Below, in pieces: positions 62,035-64,000 of a DNA stretch of 64,000 bases. A program made the translations under genes and the position numbers. The notes beneath the pieces were generated by a model, which saw only the letters and a program-made list of their open reading frames with translations, was not told the DNA's origin and searched no databases. Every line of letters starts with the position of its first letter. Within the stretch, counting starts at the first letter, position 1. This DNA is from CAAGNP01 sp045595965. GTDB lineage: Bacteria; Bacteroidota; Bacteroidia; Bacteroidales; UBA932. Location of the stretch: positions 30,826-94,825 of the forward strand of contig JAZOBN010000001.1 of NCBI GenBank assembly GCA_045595965.1, written 5' to 3'.

Positions 62035-62093
62035 AGTGGCGATAGGGTAAGTTTGGCTTGGTGTACGCCATCCAAACTTACCCTACCGTCACT
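62035..62093. repeat. Long inverted repeat in unit 2
   Basis: Arms 62035-62056 and 62072-62093 match the unit 1 arms and pair with two mismatches around a 15-base loop. Confidence 0.75.
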
Positions 62094-62330
62094 TCAGAGC
62101 ATACGCAATAGCCTTTTGCTACCATCTTTCTGATATTATGAGCGACAGCTATGGCAGCAAACTCCGCCACGTCCTCTGAAGAGGAGATGTTCAGGAAGTC
62201 TTATTCGTGATTCGTGATGAAAAGTGTTGATTTTCAGCCCGCTCTTATTTCGGGCAAAAAATAGCACTCTTTAGCGAAACCAATACCGGGCTTCTCTACA
62301 GGTTCGTGGTATACTCCCGGTCAAATATAA

Positions 62331-62422
62331 ATGGAAAAAGCCCGATACAATACCGAGCTTTATTCCAATCCAATAGGGTCGATTAATAATGTTAAACCGT
62401 CCAAATTTTGGGGGCCACATCA
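62331..62422 (+). mobile_element. Relic of an IS3-family element (3' end, inverted relative to the right copy)
   Basis: The frame ending at 62386 reads GKSPIQYRALFQSNRVD, which aligns with the C-terminus of the IS3 transposase at the right edge (MSPVQYRALFQSKSAS). The following 40 bases (62383-62422) match the right IS end at 38 of 40 positions in inverted orientation. The rest of the element is gone; the sequence just upstream has a second CAATACCGGGCTT that hints at an earlier duplicate. The terminal TCA/TGA is the tnaA stop codon. Confidence 0.85.
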
Positions 62423-63799
62423 TTCTTCTACCGGTGCAAGTTTTACAGTAAAATGGCGGAGCAGGGGAGCTTCCCAAGTGATCTTGTAGCCGTGCTTGAT
62501 CTCATCGCGACGGTCAAATACATTTTTAAGTGCTACAGCGATAACATCCATATGGTTGTTTGTGTAGGTACGACGGGCAATGCATAGGCGGAGAAGGTCA
62601 AGACCACCGAAGCGGTTTTCACGGGTCACCGGGTCACGGTCAGCAAGAATGTATCCAATCTCACATCCACGTACGCCAGCCTCTTTGTAAAGTTCGATGG
62701 CGAGTGTCTGGGCAGGGAACTCTTCTTTAGGGACGTTGGTCAATACAAGTGAAGCATCGACAAACAGGGCATGACCACCTACAGGACGTTGGTATGGAAT
62801 TCCGAACTCATCAAGTTTTGAAGCGAGATATTGTACCTGTTTGATGCGTGTCTCTATAGTGTCAAGTTCTGTATTTTCATCAAGTCCGACAGCCAGTGCA
62901 TCCATATCGCGGCCATTCATGCCACCGTAAGTCAGGAACCCTTCATAGCGGATGCAGAAACCTTTGGCACCTTCATACCAATCTTCATGACGGGTCGCAA
63001 TAAACCCACCCATATTTACAAGACCGTCTTTCTTGGAGGACATCGTCATTCCATCAGCATAAGAGAACATTTCCCTACAGATCTCTTTGATACTTTTATC
63101 GGCATATCCATCCTCACGTGTCTTGATGAAATATGCATTCTCGACAAAACGTGCAGAGTCGAAAACTACCCTTTTCCCATATTTGTCGGCAAGGGCACGC
63201 ACCCCACGGAGATTCTCCATAGATACGGGTTGCCCACCTGCGGTATTGTTTGTGATTGTGACAATGATAAACGATACTTTATCACCTTGTTCTGCAAGAA
63301 CCTTATCAAGCTTGCCAAGGTCAACATTCCCTTTGAAAGGGAGTTCCAACTGAGTATCTTTTGCTTCATCTATCGTACAGTCCACAGCAAATGCTGCACG
63401 CCCTTCAATGTGTCCTTTTGTGGTGTCAAAGTGTGAGTTGCCAGGAACTATATCACCCTCTTTTACAAGGTAACTGAAAAGGACATTTTCTGCAGCACGT
63501 CCCTGGTGTGTGGGGATGATGTGCTCAAATCCTGTAATTCTGGTAATGGTCTCTTTAAGGTGGAAGAATGATGATGCACCTGCGTAACTTTCATCTCCTG
63601 TCATCATAGCTGCCCACTGGCGGTCACTCATGGCCCCTGTCCCTGAATCAGTGATACAATCAATGTAAACTTGTTCAGATCTTAGCCCGAATAGGTTGTA
63701 GTGAGCATTTCTTATCCACTCTTCACGTTCGGCACGTGTAGATTTACGGAGAGGTTCCACCATTTTTATCTTGTACGATTCTGCAAAAGGAAGTTCCAT
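62420..63799 (-). CDS. tnaA: Tryptophanase (L-tryptophan indole-lyase)
   Basis: PLP enzyme that splits tryptophan into indole, pyruvate and ammonia. From ATG 63799 (MELPFAESYKIKMVEPL) the protein has 459 residues, the usual length in Bacteroidales. The PLP Lys lies in the pair 256-257 of MSSKKDGLVNMGG; other conserved blocks are YIDCITDSGTGAMSD and VFDSARFVENAYFI. A frame extension upstream (to 63877) enters the IS end and is not used. The last codons GAA GAA are followed by TGA, which is the first three bases of the IS inverted repeat. Tyrosine phenol-lyase is the main alternative; the overall match is to tryptophanase. Confidence 0.9.
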   Translation of the reverse strand: MELPFAESYKIKMVEPLRKSTRAEREEWIRNAHYNLFGLRSEQVYIDCITDSGTGAMSDRQWAAMMTGDESYAGASSFFHLKETITRITGFEHIIPTHQGRAAENVLFSYLVKEGDIVPGNSHFDTTKGHIEGRAAFAVDCTIDEAKDTQLELPFKGNVDLGKLDKVLAEQGDKVSFIIVTITNNTAGGQPVSMENLRGVRALADKYGKRVVFDSARFVENAYFIKTREDGYADKSIKEICREMFSYADGMTMSSKKDGLVNMGGFIATRHEDWYEGAKGFCIRYEGFLTYGGMNGRDMDALAVGLDENTELDTIETRIKQVQYLASKLDEFGIPYQRPVGGHALFVDASLVLTNVPKEEFPAQTLAIELYKEAGVRGCEIGYILADRDPVTRENRFGGLDLLRLCIARRTYTNNHMDVIAVALKNVFDRRDEIKHGYKITWEAPLLRHFTVKLAPVEE

Positions 63800-63838
63800 A
63801 TTTGTTATAAATTTTAATTGATAAATCTTTTTAACTTT

Positions 63839-63846
63839 CAAATATA
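63839..63846 (-). promoter_or_regulatory. tnaA promoter -7 element
   Basis: Minus strand TATATTTG (CAAATATA at 63839-63846) lies 39 bases before the tnaA ATG. The -33 region would fall at the boundary with the IS terminal repeat (63863 on), so the insertion may have changed the promoter. Confidence 0.55.
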
Positions 63847-63862
63847 ATAATAATCTGGGATA

Positions 63863-64000
63863 TGATGTGACCCCCAAAAGTTGGACGGTTTAACATTATT
63901 AAGAGGCTGACTTAGATTGGAACAGAGCTCGGTATTGCACCGGGCTCATTCCTTTTAGCCTCAGTTTGATTCTATCATTATTGTAGTAGCGTATGTACTT
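63863..64000 (-). mobile_element. IS3-family insertion sequence, 3' end (continues beyond the window)
   Basis: The terminal inverted repeat begins 5'-TGATGTGACCCCCAAAAG at 63863, with the 5'-TG expected of IS3 ends. Inside it the minus strand carries the C-terminal part of the transposase. The last 40 bases match the left relic. Confidence 0.85.
63899..64000 (-). CDS. IS3-family transposase (OrfB) C-terminus, partial
   Basis: The 33 residues visible before a double TAA stop read KYIRYYNNDRIKLRLKGMSP..., the typical YYNxxRI...L...SPxxYR end of the IS3/IS150-type DDE (rve) transposase. The catalytic residues lie outside the window. Confidence 0.85.
   Translation of the reverse strand, partial: KYIRYYNNDRIKLRLKGMSPVQYRALFQSKSAS

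Larger units (their letters stand above)
61759..62191 (+). repeat. Repeat unit 2
   Basis: Same order of elements as unit 1 but shortened in the loop of the long inverted repeat and ending at GAGGAGATGTT without the terminator. It contains palindrome copies 5 and 6. A short palindrome TGTACTGCGGTACA lies just before its start. Confidence 0.8.
61013..62330. other. 1.3-kb gene-free region: tandem-like repeat array after tRNA-Cys
   Basis: No supportable coding region is found. The short ORFs in it run through the repeats and carry proline/serine-rich nonsense. The stretch consists of about two and a half diverged copies of one unit (61020-61188, 61189-61758, 61759-62191), then about 140 bases of AT-richer sequence leading to the IS relic. 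The GGTACC motif of the tRNA acceptor appears at the start of unit copies (61020, 61189; as TGTACC at 61758). The array is richer in G and C than the genes around it, by eye. Confidence 0.8.

Noticed and set aside
61083..62075. Several ORFs of 60-110 codons on both strands in the repeat array
   Set aside because: They run across the repeats and palindromes in different frames in each unit, have Pro/Ser/Arg-rich composition and no start signals. They are by-products of GC-rich repeats.
62225..62265. Terminator hairpin GCCCG...CGGGC near the IS relic
   Set aside because: The stem is only five pairs, and the run of A on the right would put the U-run before the stem on the minus strand, so it is not a terminator for tnaA.
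63800..63877. N-terminal extension of tryptophanase
   Set aside because: It reads back through the promoter into the IS terminal repeat and has no similarity to tryptophanases.

Overview
The window is a stretch of Bacteroidota chromosome, most likely order Bacteroidales. The evidence is the gene content (type III glutamine synthetase, DUF4295/bL38 ribosomal protein, DUF4296 and DUF4199 proteins, a Bacteroidales-type tryptophanase), promoter -7 elements of the form TAnnTTTG, and almost no Shine-Dalgarno sequences, with one clear exception at infC. Nearly all of it is dense housekeeping sequence. Only the last ~3 kb looks accessory. Species cannot be named from the sequence alone.

Layout. 1-1.5 kb: clpP (3' end) and clpX on the + strand. 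1.5-10.1 kb: a tightly spaced nine-gene minus-strand run reading rsfS, ftsH, cdsA, psd, an M20 dipeptidase, pyrF, a DUF486 membrane protein and two secreted lipoprotein hydrolases. 10.1-15.6 kb: birA (+) converges on a dnaA-pepD-rpe run (-), followed by a cell-wall amidase (-). 15.7-20.6 kb: lptD, ridA, rho (+). 20.9-24.1 kb: a 2[4Fe-4S] ferredoxin and an M16 protease (-). 24.1-32.6 kb: a DUF1573 protein, meaB, a His-rich metal exporter, secA, lpd and a bactofilin (+). 32.6-34.8 kb: DUF4199 protein, glycosyltransferase and pseudouridine synthase (-). 34.8-43.7 kb: a translation and protein-export block (thrS, infC, rpmI, rplT, lepB, rpmB, rpmG, bL38, ftsY, pheT). 43.8-48.3 kb: a six-gene minus run. 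48.4-50.3 kb: a deacetylase and purD. 50.3-53.7 kb: an outer-membrane protein, an aminotransferase and dacB (-). 53.7-61 kb: a plus run of glnA type III, purM, a lipoprotein glutamate-racemase homologue, an exonuclease, rlmI, msrC and tRNA-Cys.

Downstream of tRNA-Cys lies ~1.2 kb of non-coding DNA made of about two and a half diverged copies of one repeat unit. Each of the two longer units holds two 44-nt REP-like palindromes and a long inverted repeat. The same 44-nt palindrome recurs singly at two convergent intergenic sites 17-41 kb away. Beyond this, tnaA sits between two inverted ends of an IS3-family element: an eroded one on the left, whose terminal TGA is the tnaA stop codon, and one on the right that continues past the window.

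The most noteworthy points are the repeat array and its dispersed palindrome family, the IS-bracketed tnaA, the secreted glutamate-racemase homologue with both catalytic cysteines, the AUC start and strong Shine-Dalgarno of infC, and a series of intergenic regions in which oppositely directed promoters overlap.
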